The position numbers and the translations under genes are program-made. A stretch of DNA of 64,000 nt, taken from contig NZ_JABMKW010000016.1 in NCBI RefSeq assembly GCF_013204795.1, positions 434,001 to 498,000 on the forward strand, in the 5' to 3' direction. Position 1 is the stretch's first letter. Each line of letters starts with the position of its first letter. The notes beneath the pieces are model-generated. The model was given only the letters and a program-made list of their open reading frames with translations, was not told the DNA's origin and did no database searches. The DNA is from Pedobacter panaciterrae (GTDB taxonomy: Bacteria; Bacteroidota; Bacteroidia; Sphingobacteriales; Sphingobacteriaceae). Positions 7,984-17,485 of the stretch are shown piece by piece.

Positions 7984-9359
7984 CTTCTGCTTACCGCTAA
8001 AGTCCCTCCTGCTTTTACCCAAACCGCTGCTTTAACAATTACCTCTCCTTTGTCGTTCAAAAACTTAGGCTGCCATAGTATTTTCTTTTTTCCAGCATTT
8101 GTCAACACAGATTTTTTATTCCCTTCATGCCTTACCGTGATCAGGGTTTTTAATACCGGAACATCCTTCAGTTCCGAAGTCACATCGCTTTTTCCGCGGT
8201 ATAGCGTAGTTAATTGACTGGAACACGCATCAGCCTCTAACCCCATTAATCCTTCTACAAAACCTTTAATCACACCATAAGATACCTCTGGATACTCCCT
8301 TCTTTTCGTTTCAGGATTGGTCAAATGCAGCATGTAATTGTAAGCTTTATCCGCTTGCCCATTCTGATACATGATCAATGGAAAGTATGACAGGTTTTCT
8401 ACATTCCAATCTCTCGACAATAAGTGCTGTATCGTCTTTTCTTTTCTGTCGCCTTCTTTCAATGCATCAAACCACAGCAAAAAGGTTGCTCCCTCTTCCA
8501 TCCCAAACTTATGATCGGTCGAGTAATAAGTATTATAAAGTGAAGCAGATTCGTTCCACCACAGATCATCAATACTTTTCTGATAAGCTGCAGCTTTTTC
8601 CCTGTACAATTTGGCCTCCTCCCTTTTACCTTTCACATCAAGTATAGAAGCATAAGACATCAGTCCTCGGTATATCGCCCCTACCAGATCCACTCCCATT
8701 TTAATGTTAGGCACACCTTCAGAATAAGAAGGTAAACCACGACAACGATGAAAAGAATCTTCATTGTTAAAAGGTACCGGTGCATTTGGATGGGTCGGTC
8801 TGCTCAACAATGAATCAGCCTGCAACACCCACCTATCTATAAATGAGGTAACAGATTTTTTATGAAAATTTTCAAAAGCTGCTCCTTTAATGTATTCTTC
8901 ATCACCCGTCCACAAATACAATTTCCAGTTGGTTGTCAATACATCAAAGTTGGCATTCAGGTTATACCAGAACTCTTTATCATTGCGGTAATCCTCTACT
9001 GCTGGTTTTCCCAAATGATTAATTTCCCAGTAAGAACACCAGTCTTTAGCATCAGATATATTGTTCACAAATAGCCTGAGCATATTTTTGTTCTCCTTAT
9101 TTAACCCCAGAATCTCTCCGCCAATGCTCTGGTGGGATACATCACGCATGCAAAATGCTGCCCTGGGTGGCAATGCCGATTCGTACCATGGGCCAACCGG
9201 ATCGCCCGGTTTTCCTTTGTAGCTTAAAGCCATTTCTTTAGCCCTGGCAAATGCAGTTTGCAAGGCAGCATCTGATGATTTAAAAGTTACTCCGCCATTC
9301 TGGGCATATGCACCGCAGCAAAGGCAAAGCAATAAGTATAGAAAAAGGTTTCTTTTCAT
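7980..9359 (-). CDS. Secreted six-hairpin glycosidase-like protein
   Basis: A 459-residue protein with a clear signal peptide (MKRNLFLYLLLCLCCGAYAQ), so periplasmic or surface exposed. The body is helical with spaced aromatic and acidic motifs: WYESALPPRAAFCMRDVSHQ (about residues 58-77), WCSYWEINHLGKP (about 110-122), YLWTGDEEYIKGA and MEEGATFLLWFDAL. These look like an (alpha/alpha)6 barrel of the six-hairpin glycosidase superfamily, in which RDVSH-type segments carry catalytic acids. I cannot assign a CAZy family. It is the last gene of a SusC-SusD-hydrolase-hydrolase unit, 4 bases after a second six-hairpin-like gene, so a role in trimming an imported oligosaccharide is inferred. Confidence 0.65.
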   Translation of the reverse strand: MKRNLFLYLLLCLCCGAYAQNGGVTFKSSDAALQTAFARAKEMALSYKGKPGDPVGPWYESALPPRAAFCMRDVSHQSIGGEILGLNKENKNMLRLFVNNISDAKDWCSYWEINHLGKPAVEDYRNDKEFWYNLNANFDVLTTNWKLYLWTGDEEYIKGAAFENFHKKSVTSFIDRWVLQADSLLSRPTHPNAPVPFNNEDSFHRCRGLPSYSEGVPNIKMGVDLVGAIYRGLMSYASILDVKGKREEAKLYREKAAAYQKSIDDLWWNESASLYNTYYSTDHKFGMEEGATFLLWFDALKEGDRKEKTIQHLLSRDWNVENLSYFPLIMYQNGQADKAYNYMLHLTNPETKRREYPEVSYGVIKGFVEGLMGLEADACSSQLTTLYRGKSDVTSELKDVPVLKTLITVRHEGNKKSVLTNAGKKKILWQPKFLNDKGEVIVKAAVWVKAGGTLAVSRS

Positions 9360-9363
9360 GTGT

Positions 9364-11352
9364 TTAATATAAGTTTATTTCTACTGCCTTTCGTCCGTCC
9401 CAGTTAATTTCCTGGTTTTTACTACCGGCCTGTTCTACAATAATTTTTAGTTTCTGACCAGCTCTTACAACCGTAATATTAAAGTCTTTGTTAAAAGCCT
9501 TTATGTGATTTAGCGACATCTCTTTCCAACCTGCAGGAAGATAAGGCTGCAGTAAAAACGACCTAAAGCTTTTTGGCTGCATCCCAAACAACCCTTCTGT
9601 TATCGCCCTGCAATACAAACCACTCTCTGCTGCTAAATGGCGTTGGTCTCCCTCTGGCCAGGCCTCTACGGCATAAGGCACATGCTCACCAAGCAAACGC
9701 TCGGAGGTATAGTATTTCAGGTATTTAAGTGTAGTATCGGTAATACCTGCATTAAACAATCCGCGAACGGCATATAGAAGCGAGCGGTCCCAAAAAGTCT
9801 TCGATCCTGACTCAGTCAGCATCCCATCTTTTGTCCACAAATGGTTTGATAAAAGCGCCTTTGCAGTTTCGGCTTTCCTATCATATATCCCCATTACCAG
9901 CGGCATACCTATCCATGATCTTAACTTATCATTTCCATCGAAATAGCGATAGGTGTTATATCCCTGTACTTTTGCGCCAAAATACTTTTCAATTGCAGTT
10001 CTCAATTCTACAGCTTCCTTAGCTAATTTTTCTGATACCGTTTTATCGCCCAGCGTAGCCGCAAGATCCGAAGCGCTGATCAACGCCCCGTAAGCAAGAG
10101 TATTGGTTGACAAGTTTATTTTTCCTGCCGGAAACCTGCCCTCCAACTCATCAGAGTCTGACGCAATTACCCCGTCAGCACTTTTCTTCCTTCTCGAAAA
10201 TTCAAGGCACCATTCTATTAGCGGCCACAATTTCCGGGCTTCAGCAGTATCCGCATAAGCTAGCGCAAATCTTGATGCACCATAGGCAATCATAGCCATA
10301 TCTCCGCGGTCGCCCGCCCCATTCCACATTCCTGCTCCCTCTGCTATAATGGAACTCGGAATTGGTTTGTATGCATCGTTCATGTATTTCGCAAACATCC
10401 GAAAGCTGTTCATACCACTTTCGTTTCCCGCAGCATTACCTAAAAAAGGAAAAAGCGGGTTCATGTATTCGGCCTGGTCATTTGCCCAGATTCCTGCGTA
10501 ATAAGATCCTCCACCCGGACTGTGCATCAGCCCCCCCTTAGTATCAAAGATACTTTCCGAAGCCCTGATCTTTGCAAACGAGAACATCTGGTTCAGAGTA
10601 TCATCAGGAGTTTTCAAAACCAGTTCCTTTGTTATCTCAGCTATGAAGTTTTTACGTTTTACCAATTCGTATTCAGAAGAGAATTCATAGGCCTGGTCGG
10701 AGGTTTTTCTGGCTGAATATACAATGGCATACGCCTGCTCTTCGCCCGGGTTTAAGGTAAACTTACCTGATCCGTAGATTTTAGTATTTAACAGATAAGT
10801 TCCATAAACTCCTTCACTTTTCTTTGTACTATCTGTTCTATCTAATTCTGGAATCGTAATCTCAACAGGTTTTGTTCCCTTGTTCTTAAAGGTAAGTTGC
10901 TCAATAAATGCTGGCTTATCAACCGATGGGAAAAGTCCGTGCGATATATTTACCGTTCCAATTGCCGATTTGACTTTTATAGAGCCATTAAATGAAATGA
11001 CATCAGGCTGTTCTTCTATGGCTTTCCCATTTATGGATGCTGGCTGTATAACCTGATCAAAATCCCTGATCAGGCTTCCTCGTGTATCATTAGGAATAAT
11101 GCGGAGCATAGGAAACACCAATTTCCTTTTTAATATGAAATTACCTTTATCATTTACACCATAAGTAATTATTGCCGAGATCTGTTTCCCGCTCATTTCA
11201 ATCTGATCGGTATGGGCAGCACCTTTTTTCACGGCCCATTCTATACCGCCGTTTTTCACCAAATGCCATCGGAGGTTCTGGCCGTTTACATCAGTAACGC
11301 TATACAGCAGAAACAGGAAAAATAATAAACTTTTTATAGGGAAATATTTCAT
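9364..11352 (-). CDS. Secreted amylo-alpha-1,6-glucosidase-like / six-hairpin glycosidase-like protein
   Basis: A 662-residue secreted protein (signal peptide ending near VNGQ, residue 25). The N-terminal half (about 30-260) is beta-rich, while the C-terminal half is helical with MHSPGGGSYYAGIWANDQAE (about residues 278-297), AEGAGMWNGAGDRGDMAM, a conserved W-containing SWIGMPLV and a late EAWPEGDQRHLAAESG. A beta-sandwich followed by an (alpha/alpha)6 barrel is the layout of GH15/GH63/GH78-type enzymes and debranching-like proteins. The late EAWPEG and central WANDQAEY acidic segments are candidate catalytic sites. The exact GH family is not recognised. The gene lies 119 bases after susD with a stem-loop in the spacer, and 4 bases before the second hydrolase. 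Confidence 0.68.
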   Translation of the reverse strand: MKYFPIKSLLFFLFLLYSVTDVNGQNLRWHLVKNGGIEWAVKKGAAHTDQIEMSGKQISAIITYGVNDKGNFILKRKLVFPMLRIIPNDTRGSLIRDFDQVIQPASINGKAIEEQPDVISFNGSIKVKSAIGTVNISHGLFPSVDKPAFIEQLTFKNKGTKPVEITIPELDRTDSTKKSEGVYGTYLLNTKIYGSGKFTLNPGEEQAYAIVYSARKTSDQAYEFSSEYELVKRKNFIAEITKELVLKTPDDTLNQMFSFAKIRASESIFDTKGGLMHSPGGGSYYAGIWANDQAEYMNPLFPFLGNAAGNESGMNSFRMFAKYMNDAYKPIPSSIIAEGAGMWNGAGDRGDMAMIAYGASRFALAYADTAEARKLWPLIEWCLEFSRRKKSADGVIASDSDELEGRFPAGKINLSTNTLAYGALISASDLAATLGDKTVSEKLAKEAVELRTAIEKYFGAKVQGYNTYRYFDGNDKLRSWIGMPLVMGIYDRKAETAKALLSNHLWTKDGMLTESGSKTFWDRSLLYAVRGLFNAGITDTTLKYLKYYTSERLLGEHVPYAVEAWPEGDQRHLAAESGLYCRAITEGLFGMQPKSFRSFLLQPYLPAGWKEMSLNHIKAFNKDFNITVVRAGQKLKIIVEQAGSKNQEINWDGRKAVEINLY

Positions 11353-11428
11353 ATTAAAATTGGTTTTTTTGGCATTAAAAATGGTGTTTGCACATTCGTT
11401 TATGTTATCGTCATCCTGCTAACTCAAT

Positions 11429-11457
11429 CATCATCCTGAATTTATTTCAGAATGATG
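11429..11457 (-). other. Intercistronic stem-loop between susD and the hydrolase genes
   Basis: CATCATCCTGAA (11429-11440) can pair with TTCAGAATGATG (11446-11457) at 11 Watson-Crick and 1 wobble position, with a 5-base TTTAT loop. No T-run follows on the minus strand, so it is more likely an mRNA-processing or stability element than a full terminator. It could set the ratio of SusCD to enzyme transcripts. Confidence 0.5.
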
Positions 11458-11471
11458 AAGATGCATCAAAT

Positions 11472-13130
11472 CTAATTGTAATTCGGGTTCTGCACTATTG
11501 CCGGATTTTTCTGTATCTCCGTTCTCGGTATCGGGTAATAGTAAAAACTCGGCACCCACGTACGTTCCTGAACCGTCATCACCTCATAGGTAAACGTACC
11601 GTTGCTCTGCTTTCTGATAATTACACCCTTCGCATCTTCCGAACCTATCTCTGCAATTCCCCACCTTCTAATGTCAAAATAACGATGTCCTTCAAAACAC
11701 AATTCAATCCTGCGCTCATGTCTTATTTTCTCCATCAATGCTGTTCCTGCACCACTAACCACTGGCAAACCTGCCTTTTCTGTTCTTATTTTGTTCAGAT
11801 AAGTCAGTGCCTCTCCATCCTCGCCCAACGCCGAGCAAGCCTCTGCATAGTTTAGGTAAATTTCCGACAATCTGAAAACTGCCCATTGTGTAGCATCATA
11901 ATCCTGAACATTCCAATCATGGGTTTCGTCAACCATTTTCCTTACGCAATACCTTGTTTTAGAAGCATTCCATGGCGAATAAGGACTTTGCGGAGAATCA
12001 TCACCTCCTTCAAAAAAACCTGTAAGCCTTCCTTTGAATTGCTGGTTATTGGCCAAAATAGTTGCATAAAACCGGGGCTCTCTGTTCAAATATGGATTTT
12101 TTGCCTGCTCCGGATTACTCCAGCTAAACTTTGTACCATCAGCCATCTCAAAATCATCCACCATTTGTTGCACCACATTATATGCGCTGTAACCATTATA
12201 ACCATTCGGACTTAAATCTCTGCTTACGGTATTATATCTGTCCGCTTTTACCAAACCACTATATACCCTCCCAAAAATAATCTCCGGATTAAAGAAATCA
12301 AGAAAGGTTTTATTGTAGGTACCATTGGCCGCATTACCATACAGAGCATATTTAACACCTGTATAATCAATCACTGCTTTTGCAGCCAGTTTAGCATCTT
12401 CCCACAGTTTCCTGTCATTGCTTTTATTAAAATACGGACTTGCAGCGTATAATAACAGTCTCGATTTTAAGGCCAGTGCCGCTCCTGCTGTTGCGCGCCC
12501 TTTATCAGGATCGTTAGGATAAACCGCCGGCAAGGTTTTTAAAGCTTCAGCAATATCTGCTAATATAAAATCTTTGGTCTCCAGCCAGGTGGCTCTTTTT
12601 TCATTAAAATTCCTATCGTTCACATCGTAAACCTTTACAATAAGTGGTACGCCTCCAAATCTTTTCAGCAGTTCAAAATAAGCCAGTGCCCTTAAAAAGT
12701 GTACCTCTCCCTTCATGGTATTTACCGCTTCATCTGCTCCCGTTACCTTTTCAATATTTGTGAAAAAGATATTGCTCGAACGGATAGAGGCATACATTTT
12801 ATTCCAATGGTTCAGGGAACCAGAAGTCTGGTTATCAGGTGTGGCTTCTCCGCGTACATACAGGTTTTCATTTGTCCAATTAAAATTCCCGTAAAGCTCA
12901 TCGGTTTGTGCTGCCCAGCCAAAACCTCCGTCTTGGTAAGCAAGTACTGTTTCGCTGTAAATATTGTTCACAAAAACCTGGGTCAGTTTCGGATCCGACC
13001 ACACATCCTTTTCAGAGTAAGAGTCAAGAGGTTGCAGGTCTAAAGCCCTTTTGCATCCTCCAAATATCAACGCAGTGCAAACAAGTAAAGCAGCGCTGTT
13101 GATTTTAAAATTATTTATATTCAGTTTCAT
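11472..13130 (-). CDS. SusD/RagB-family outer-membrane glycan-binding lipoprotein
   Basis: A 552-residue surface lipoprotein. The signal peptide ends in a lipobox-like FGGC (about residues 23-26). The segment after it, RALDLQPLDSYSEKDVW, is typical of SusD starts. TPR-like helices (for example VHFLRALAYFELLKRFGGVP, about residues 140-160), WAVFRLSEIYLNYAEACSAL and the C-terminal RRIELCFEGHRYFDIRRWG are family signatures. SusD caps its SusC partner and binds oligosaccharide at the cell surface. It starts 18 bases after the SusC gene. The glycan cannot be read from the protein. The length is normal for the family. Confidence 0.95.
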   Translation of the reverse strand: MKLNINNFKINSAALLVCTALIFGGCKRALDLQPLDSYSEKDVWSDPKLTQVFVNNIYSETVLAYQDGGFGWAAQTDELYGNFNWTNENLYVRGEATPDNQTSGSLNHWNKMYASIRSSNIFFTNIEKVTGADEAVNTMKGEVHFLRALAYFELLKRFGGVPLIVKVYDVNDRNFNEKRATWLETKDFILADIAEALKTLPAVYPNDPDKGRATAGAALALKSRLLLYAASPYFNKSNDRKLWEDAKLAAKAVIDYTGVKYALYGNAANGTYNKTFLDFFNPEIIFGRVYSGLVKADRYNTVSRDLSPNGYNGYSAYNVVQQMVDDFEMADGTKFSWSNPEQAKNPYLNREPRFYATILANNQQFKGRLTGFFEGGDDSPQSPYSPWNASKTRYCVRKMVDETHDWNVQDYDATQWAVFRLSEIYLNYAEACSALGEDGEALTYLNKIRTEKAGLPVVSGAGTALMEKIRHERRIELCFEGHRYFDIRRWGIAEIGSEDAKGVIIRKQSNGTFTYEVMTVQERTWVPSFYYYPIPRTEIQKNPAIVQNPNYN

Positions 13131-13148
13131 GATATACTTTATAAGTTT

Positions 13149-16100
13149 TTAAAATGTGATGTTTGCGCCAATATTGATTAAACGCTGTTGTGGATAGTAT
13201 TGCCCTGAATTGGCTGGCACTTCCGGATCAAATGACGGCCCGAACTTGTCAATAGAAAACAGGTTTGTTCCGCTGATATAAATCCTTGCGCTCTGCATTT
13301 TTAATCTTTCGGACACCGATTTTGGCAAAGTATATCCTACTTCTACATTTTTAAGCCTTACAAACGATGCATCTCTTAACCAAAAATCAGATTCAAATGT
13401 ATTTACCCCAAAAGTTCTTCCGGTTGGGCCGCTAAAGTTTCTCGGATACTTAGTATCACCCGGTTTTTGCCATCTCTCATCAAAAAATTCGGTTACCATA
13501 TTTAAGCCTGCAGGCGCCAGGTATGATTTAGCCCTGGCCTGCCCCTGGAAGAAAACGGAAGCATCTATGTTTTTCCACGATCCGCCTAAGGCCAAACCAA
13601 ACATGATTTCCGGCGTGCGTACCAACGGCATTCTCACTTTATCAAGGTCGTTTATAGCACCATCGTTGTTTACATCCTTATACCCGATGTCGCCTACGCC
13701 TGTTCCTGCCGGATGTGGACTATTATCAATTTCCTGTTGATTCTGATAGATACCATCTGATTGATACAGGAACCAGGAATCAATAGGGATACCGGTTTTA
13801 CGCTGGTACTCGGGGATATTCGCCGCCTCGTCCATAAAGATCACCTTGTTCCTTGCAAATGTGATGTTACCCCTGATGTTATAGACAAAGGAATTGCCGA
13901 TAGTGTTATTGTGCGTAGCTTCAAGCTCAATACCACGGCTCAATACTTTTCCTAAGTTTTCATTTGGCAGGGTCAGCCCGGTATATCCCGGAACTGATTC
14001 ACTTCTGGTGATCAGGATATTGGAACGCATAGACCTGAACACATCTACATTAACCCCCAGTTTACCATTAAAGAATTGTGATTCTAAACCGATATCGCTA
14101 GTGGTAGCAAGCTCCCAGGTGATGTTAGGATTGGGCGTTGGCCCAAGTACCAATGAAGAAACCTGTGAAGCTCCCGATCCTAGTGAGTAACCATAACCAG
14201 TACCCAGCAAATAGGTCTGCAGGTAATTGAAATCACTCACCCTATCATTACCGGTTCTACCCCAAGATGCTCTTAATTTTAACTCATTGATCACTTCCGA
14301 TTTAAAGAAGTCTTCCTGCGAAATACGCCATCCTGCAGAAACTCCTGGAAAAAATCCATAGCGTTTTCCTTCAGGAAAGTTTTGTGAACCGTCGTAGCGC
14401 ATAGTATAATCAATCAGGTATTTACTCTTATAATTGTAAGATAAACGACTGATGTAATTGATACGGGCAGCTTCTGCAGCATCAGAAAAGTTTTGCTGAC
14501 CAATAAGGCTTCCTGCTGACAACTGATCCAGACTGTTACTCAAGAAATTTGACCTTGAAGCATTAATGATATCGGTATTCCCCTTAAAGCTCTCAAAGGC
14601 CACGAAGGCATCAAAGCTATGATCACTGATGGTTTTTGAATATCCCAGTTTTAAATTGAGCAACCTCTCGCCAATGTCGCCTCTTTGTTCAATAAGCGAT
14701 GGTGCTATTGATGAGGTTACCTTTACATAGTCTTTTGTAGCGGGATCATACCTATATGCCGGTGGCGGCGTTTTGGTAAAGGATTTTGTTTTAGATAGGG
14801 TTTTGTCATAAGCGTAATAACCATCTACAAATAGTCCTTGTGTAATTTTGTCCAGTTTCCAGCTAAATGATGCTTTTGTTTGCAGATAATCGGTAGTAAA
14901 CCGCTGGTATCCTGCTTCGCCAGAGGTAACATACATCATGCTGTTATCGGGGCCGCCACCAATACCTACACCAACAAGTCCGTTGCTATAAACAGGGGTT
15001 AAGTATGGATAGGCTAACCATAATTCTCTAAAAATACTTCCAGCATCATAACCATTTTTTGCAGCATTGCGAAATTCATTACGGTACGATACATCAACTC
15101 CGATTTTAAAGTTATCGGTCACATTCACATCCACGTTTGCCCTTGCCTGATCTTGCTTATAATAAGCTGCATCCTGCTTGTAAATTCCGTCTTGTTTCTG
15201 GTGCTGGCCCGAAAAAAAATAACTTACCTTATCTGTTCCTCCACTTAGTGACATGATGTGATTTTGTTGTAATGCACGTGTTTTCATCACTGCATCCCAC
15301 CAATTGGTATTTGGAAAAGCTAAGGGATCTGACCCATTACGGAATTTTTCAATAGCTTCTGTTGTCCATGTAAGTTGTTGCCCCACTAAGGCATCGTATT
15401 CGTTTGTCGCCTGCGCATATTGATATGAGCTCAGCATCTGAGGAACGCGTGTTGGCTGGGTGCTGGCCCAGTTGGTTCCAAGTGTAAGTACAGGCTTGCC
15501 CGACTTGCCTCTTTTTGTTGTAATCAGAATAACACCATTAGCTGCTCTTGCACCATAAATAGCAGCACTTGCATCTTTTATTATACTAAATGATTCTATA
15601 TCCGCCGGATTTAACCTGGCGAAACCGCCTGCCCTGTCCGGAATTCCATCAATAACTATCAAAGCACCTGAATTACCAAGCGTACCCTTTCCACGAACAA
15701 ATATATCTGCATTGTCGTTACCCGGTTCGCCGCTTCGGGCATTTACAATTAGCCCGGGAACCTGACCTGCGATAGAGTTGGTTAAATTGCTTGATGGTGA
15801 TTTGCCCAGTTCCGCACCACTAACTGTTGACACAGCTCCTGTCAGGTTTGCACGTTTTTTTGTACCATAACCTACAACAACGATCTCGTTCAGTCCGGAG
15901 CCTGCTGCTTCTGTTAGCTGCACTTCAATGTGCTTCCTGCCGTTCACAGCTATCTCCTGATCGGTAAAACCGATATAACTGAAAATCAACACCGCATTAT
16001 CCGGGACACTCAGTTTAAATTTCCCTTCATCATCTGTTTTGGTGCCAAGCTGCGTGCCCTTTACACGTACCGTGGCATTTGGCAAGCCACTATTATTGTC

Positions 16101-16232
16101 TGTTACCCTTCCGGTGATCTGCTGCTGAGCAAATGCCTGGGCACAAAAAACAAAAAAGAGCAGTAATAGAATAAGCTTTTTCCAGAGAAAATCAGGATAG
16201 CCCAACTTTTCGATAGTAAGTTTCACGTTCAT
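13149..16232 (-). CDS. SusC/RagA-family TonB-dependent outer-membrane transporter
   Basis: A 1027-residue outer-membrane importer. A signal peptide (about residues 12-36, ending QAFAQ) is followed by a carboxypeptidase-like regulatory domain (QITGRVTDNNSG through about 115), then the TonB box region NEIVVVGYGTKK (about 116-127), the plug domain with DASAAIYGARAANGVILITT, and a 22-strand barrel ending in an aromatic residue (GANITF). It imports oligosaccharide together with the SusD lipoprotein encoded next, using TonB energy. There is no STN domain, which fits the absence of a working ECF sigma/anti-sigma pair. Instead the gene is divergent from a GntR regulator, with promoter and operator candidates in the shared spacer. 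Confidence 0.96.
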   Translation of the reverse strand: MNVKLTIEKLGYPDFLWKKLILLLLFFVFCAQAFAQQQITGRVTDNNSGLPNATVRVKGTQLGTKTDDEGKFKLSVPDNAVLIFSYIGFTDQEIAVNGRKHIEVQLTEAAGSGLNEIVVVGYGTKKRANLTGAVSTVSGAELGKSPSSNLTNSIAGQVPGLIVNARSGEPGNDNADIFVRGKGTLGNSGALIVIDGIPDRAGGFARLNPADIESFSIIKDASAAIYGARAANGVILITTKRGKSGKPVLTLGTNWASTQPTRVPQMLSSYQYAQATNEYDALVGQQLTWTTEAIEKFRNGSDPLAFPNTNWWDAVMKTRALQQNHIMSLSGGTDKVSYFFSGQHQKQDGIYKQDAAYYKQDQARANVDVNVTDNFKIGVDVSYRNEFRNAAKNGYDAGSIFRELWLAYPYLTPVYSNGLVGVGIGGGPDNSMMYVTSGEAGYQRFTTDYLQTKASFSWKLDKITQGLFVDGYYAYDKTLSKTKSFTKTPPPAYRYDPATKDYVKVTSSIAPSLIEQRGDIGERLLNLKLGYSKTISDHSFDAFVAFESFKGNTDIINASRSNFLSNSLDQLSAGSLIGQQNFSDAAEAARINYISRLSYNYKSKYLIDYTMRYDGSQNFPEGKRYGFFPGVSAGWRISQEDFFKSEVINELKLRASWGRTGNDRVSDFNYLQTYLLGTGYGYSLGSGASQVSSLVLGPTPNPNITWELATTSDIGLESQFFNGKLGVNVDVFRSMRSNILITRSESVPGYTGLTLPNENLGKVLSRGIELEATHNNTIGNSFVYNIRGNITFARNKVIFMDEAANIPEYQRKTGIPIDSWFLYQSDGIYQNQQEIDNSPHPAGTGVGDIGYKDVNNDGAINDLDKVRMPLVRTPEIMFGLALGGSWKNIDASVFFQGQARAKSYLAPAGLNMVTEFFDERWQKPGDTKYPRNFSGPTGRTFGVNTFESDFWLRDASFVRLKNVEVGYTLPKSVSERLKMQSARIYISGTNLFSIDKFGPSFDPEVPANSGQYYPQQRLINIGANITF

Positions 16233-16273
16233 ATTTGGTTATGTTTTGGTTAGGAATAGAACAGTTTTTCTTT

Positions 16274-16287
16274 CTAGTCTAGTCTAT
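16274..16287. promoter_or_regulatory. Candidate GntR operator, copy 1 (susC side)
   Basis: CTAGTCTAGTCTAT lies about 42 bases upstream of the susC start and 17 bases downstream of its likely -7 element. Its reverse complement recurs, with 12 of 14 identical bases, at 16432-16445 just before the regulator gene. The shared core is CTAGTCTAT. The position after the promoter suits repression. The protein-DNA link is inferred. Confidence 0.55.
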
Positions 16288-16304
16288 GCTGTTCTATTAT
16301 TAAG

Positions 16305-16337
16305 TAAATATAAAGGAAGTTTTTTTATAATTGCAAA
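16305..16337 (-). promoter_or_regulatory. Promoter of the susC operon
   Basis: On the minus strand, TTTG (16334-16337) is separated by 21 bases from TATATTTA (16305-16312). This matches the Bacteroidota -33/-7 pattern TTTG and TAnnTTTG with one mismatch at the last base. It leaves a leader of about 65 bases before the susC ATG that contains operator copy 1 and an A-rich AACCAAATA segment. Confidence 0.55.
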
Positions 16338-16431
16338 TTTTACTTTCATAAGTGCCTTAATTTGTATTTAATGATTAACTAAAAATTATTACCTTGTGAA
16401 ATAAAAACTAAAACAAACATTTTTTATACCT

Positions 16432-16445
16432 ATAGACTAGTGTAG
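16432..16445. promoter_or_regulatory. Candidate GntR operator, copy 2 (regulator side)
   Basis: ATAGACTAGTGTAG, the inverted counterpart of 16274-16287 (12 of 14 identical). It ends 14 bases before the regulator ATG, where bound protein would block its own transcription or translation start. The two inverted copies are about 145 bases apart, close enough for looping between dimers. Inference from repeat and position only. Confidence 0.5.
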
Positions 16446-16459
16446 CCCAACCTATCAAT

Positions 16460-17476
16460 ATGATAACCATTTTTGAAAAAATACAGGAACTTGAAGAAGT
16501 ACCATCCTTTTCCAAACACGAGCAATTTGTACAGGGTATAATTAATGCTATCGACGAAAGAATCATTTCTAAAGGAGAGGCGCTGCCTTCTATAAACGTC
16601 CTGATCAAGGAACTTGGTTTTGCAAGGGAAACCGTAATGAAAGGATACAGAGAACTCATCAGCCGCGGAATAGTGGAGTCAAAAAACAGACTTGGCTATT
16701 TTGTTGCAAATGACGATACTGAACAAACCTTAAAGGTGGCACTGCTTATGTACCTTATCGACTCCTTTCAGGAGCAGTTCTACCGGAACTTCAGAAACGA
16801 ACTGGGGCCAAATGTACATATCGATGTTTTTTTTCACCATGGCAACATCACCATGTTCGAAACCATGCTGAACATGATTAAAGGAAAGTATGGGGTGTAT
16901 GTGATTTCACCTATACCACATCCAAAAACCAAACATCTGCTGGACATGCTGCCGAGCAACAAGTTCATTATGTTCGACCGCTATGAACCGCTTAAAGGCG
17001 AGTTCAACTACATTACTCAGGAATTTGAACAGTCTACCTATAGAATATTGGCAGAATTGGCAGATACCATAAAGAAATTTGATGAAATGATCTTTTTCCA
17101 CGTACCTGGCTCTCTGGATCCGGTTGAGATCATTAAATCATTTAAAAAATTCACTAAAGATTTTAAGGTAAACGCCAGGATATTAAACGAATATGAGCCC
17201 GGCAGCGTAGAAAAGGGAAAGGTTTATTTTACCCTAAACAACTCCGAAATATGGAAAATACTTAAAGATTGCGAGGCAAAACAGTTACAGCCTGGCAAAG
17301 ACATAGGCATCCTGTCGCACAACGACGAGGTGGTTAAAGAAATCATTGGTGGTGGCATCACCACCTACTCTGCAGATTTCTCTTTAATGGGTATAAAAGT
17401 GGCGCAGGCGGTATTGAAAAAGGAAAAAGTACAGGAAACAATTCCTACCGTACTGATCAGAAGAAAATCGCTATAA
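16460..17476 (+). CDS. GntR-family regulator with a LacI/periplasmic-binding-like sensor domain
   Basis: A 338-residue cytoplasmic regulator. A GntR winged helix spans about residues 15-80: FVQGIINAIDERIISKGEAL, then PSINVLIKELGFARETVMKG and the wing SRGIVESKNRLGYFV. The rest (about 90-335) looks like a sugar-binding domain of the LacI/periplasmic-binding class, ending GGITTYSADFSLMGIKVAQA, a typical last beta-alpha unit. It is divergent from the SusCD operon and 9 bases before a sodium:solute symporter. It probably senses the imported sugar and controls both sides. Two inverted repeats flank the shared spacer. The ligand is unknown. Confidence 0.88.
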   Translation: MITIFEKIQELEEVPSFSKHEQFVQGIINAIDERIISKGEALPSINVLIKELGFARETVMKGYRELISRGIVESKNRLGYFVANDDTEQTLKVALLMYLIDSFQEQFYRNFRNELGPNVHIDVFFHHGNITMFETMLNMIKGKYGVYVISPIPHPKTKHLLDMLPSNKFIMFDRYEPLKGEFNYITQEFEQSTYRILAELADTIKKFDEMIFFHVPGSLDPVEIIKSFKKFTKDFKVNARILNEYEPGSVEKGKVYFTLNNSEIWKILKDCEAKQLQPGKDIGILSHNDEVVKEIIGGGITTYSADFSLMGIKVAQAVLKKEKVQETIPTVLIRRKSL

Positions 17477-17485
17477 CCTGCAAAA

